A stretch of DNA of 64,000 nucleotides from Ramlibacter ginsenosidimutans. Its GTDB lineage: Bacteria; Pseudomonadota; Gammaproteobacteria; Burkholderiales; Burkholderiaceae_C. Position numbers and translations under genes: made by a program. Under the pieces are notes generated by a model. That model saw only the letters and a program-made list of their open reading frames with translations. It was not told the origin of the DNA and did no database searches. The DNA lies in the NCBI RefSeq assembly GCF_042678185.1, contig NZ_JBHUDQ010000018.1, one strand, 5' to 3'. Of the stretch, positions 63,923 through 64,000 are shown piece by piece. Each line of letters begins with the position of its first letter. Position 1 is the first letter of the stretch.

Positions 63923-64000
63923 TCAAGCGGAGTGGAGTGCCGGATTGAATGGAAGTCCGGATTTCAACACTCCGTAGGCGATCGCCACCAGCTTGCGCAT
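63923..64000 (-). CDS. IS110-family transposase, C-terminal end only
   Basis: Reading the minus strand from the window edge gives MRKLVAIAYGVLKSGLPFNP followed by ALHSA and a stop at 63923. This is the characteristic last 25 residues of IS110/IS1111-type DEDD transposases (CMRKLL-type end with KSG-P-FxP). The rest of the gene lies beyond the window. It shows that an insertion sequence abuts manC, 27 bases after its stop. Confidence 0.7.
   Translation of the reverse strand: MRKLVAIAYGVLKSGLPFNPALHSA

Overview
The window reads as a chromosomal segment of a high-GC betaproteobacterium of the Burkholderiales, most likely Comamonadaceae (Ramlibacter/Variovorax-like). The grounds are the dense GC-rich coding with many GTG/TTG starts, the imuA-imuB-dnaE2 mutagenesis cassette, an extended IF-1 paralogue fused by overlap to an RRM protein, Bug/TctC-type binding proteins, and intergenic repeat families of a kind I associate with this group. 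This is inference from gene content; no marker RNA gene was seen. Almost all of it is ordinary core and accessory metabolism. No gap exceeds 300 bases, and I found no tRNA, rRNA or CRISPR array.

Layout. 1-5.4 kb: end of a GH63-like glycosidase, an RRM protein overlapping an infA paralogue, a TPR protein, a LEA-type lipoprotein and a Bcr-type exporter. 5.4-13.1 kb: the SOS mutagenesis operon imuA-imuB-dnaE2 behind a LexA box, divergent from an ABC exporter that overlaps a 3-methyladenine glycosylase gene. 13.1-19.7 kb: an exported protein, a three-gene CoA-transferase operon beside a PAS-LuxR regulator, a CACHE-PAS sensor without output domain, and an AhpD-like protein. 19.9-24.9 kb: SDR, ETF-ubiquinone oxidoreductase, MFS carrier and TctC-type binding protein. 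24.9-29.7 kb: glycine-cleavage genes gcvT-gcvH-gcvP behind a tandem glycine riboswitch. 29.9-33 kb: TRAP transporter (dctP plus fused dctQM). 33-36.5 kb: stress block with two small heat-shock proteins (candidate sigma-32 promoter), a lone receiver protein, a DsbA-family protein and a YghA-like reductase.

36.6-46.4 kb: a small membrane protein with a zinc-peptidase-like motif, aroC, a CBS protein, a MetY-like enzyme with an alpha/beta hydrolase and a P450, YihY, a DUF2069 protein, a GlcD-like oxidase and thyA. 46.5-50.3 kb, on the opposite strand between thyA and folA: four overlapping genes (GT-C-like membrane protein, UbiA-family prenyltransferase resembling decaprenyl-phosphate phosphoribosyltransferase, HAD phosphatase, GtrA). 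This is my best candidate for an undescribed system, a polyprenyl-phosphate-linked pentose pathway. 50.5-56.4 kb: folA, DUF4337, xth, and glyoxylate carboligase plus tartronate-semialdehyde reductase divergent from a LysR regulator. 56.5-62.4 kb: the nitrogen block ntrC-ntrB-orf-glnA; glnA has a readable sigma-54 promoter and two NtrC-type palindromes upstream. 62.4-64 kb: a CinA-domain protein, manC, and the 3' end of an IS110-type transposase running off the window.

Two dispersed intergenic repeat families (five copies of a GCAGAGG-rich hairpin; several whole or half copies of a GTAGGCTGG...CCAGCCTAC palindrome) punctuate gene ends, with two further palindromic elements at 15.9 and 56.4 kb.
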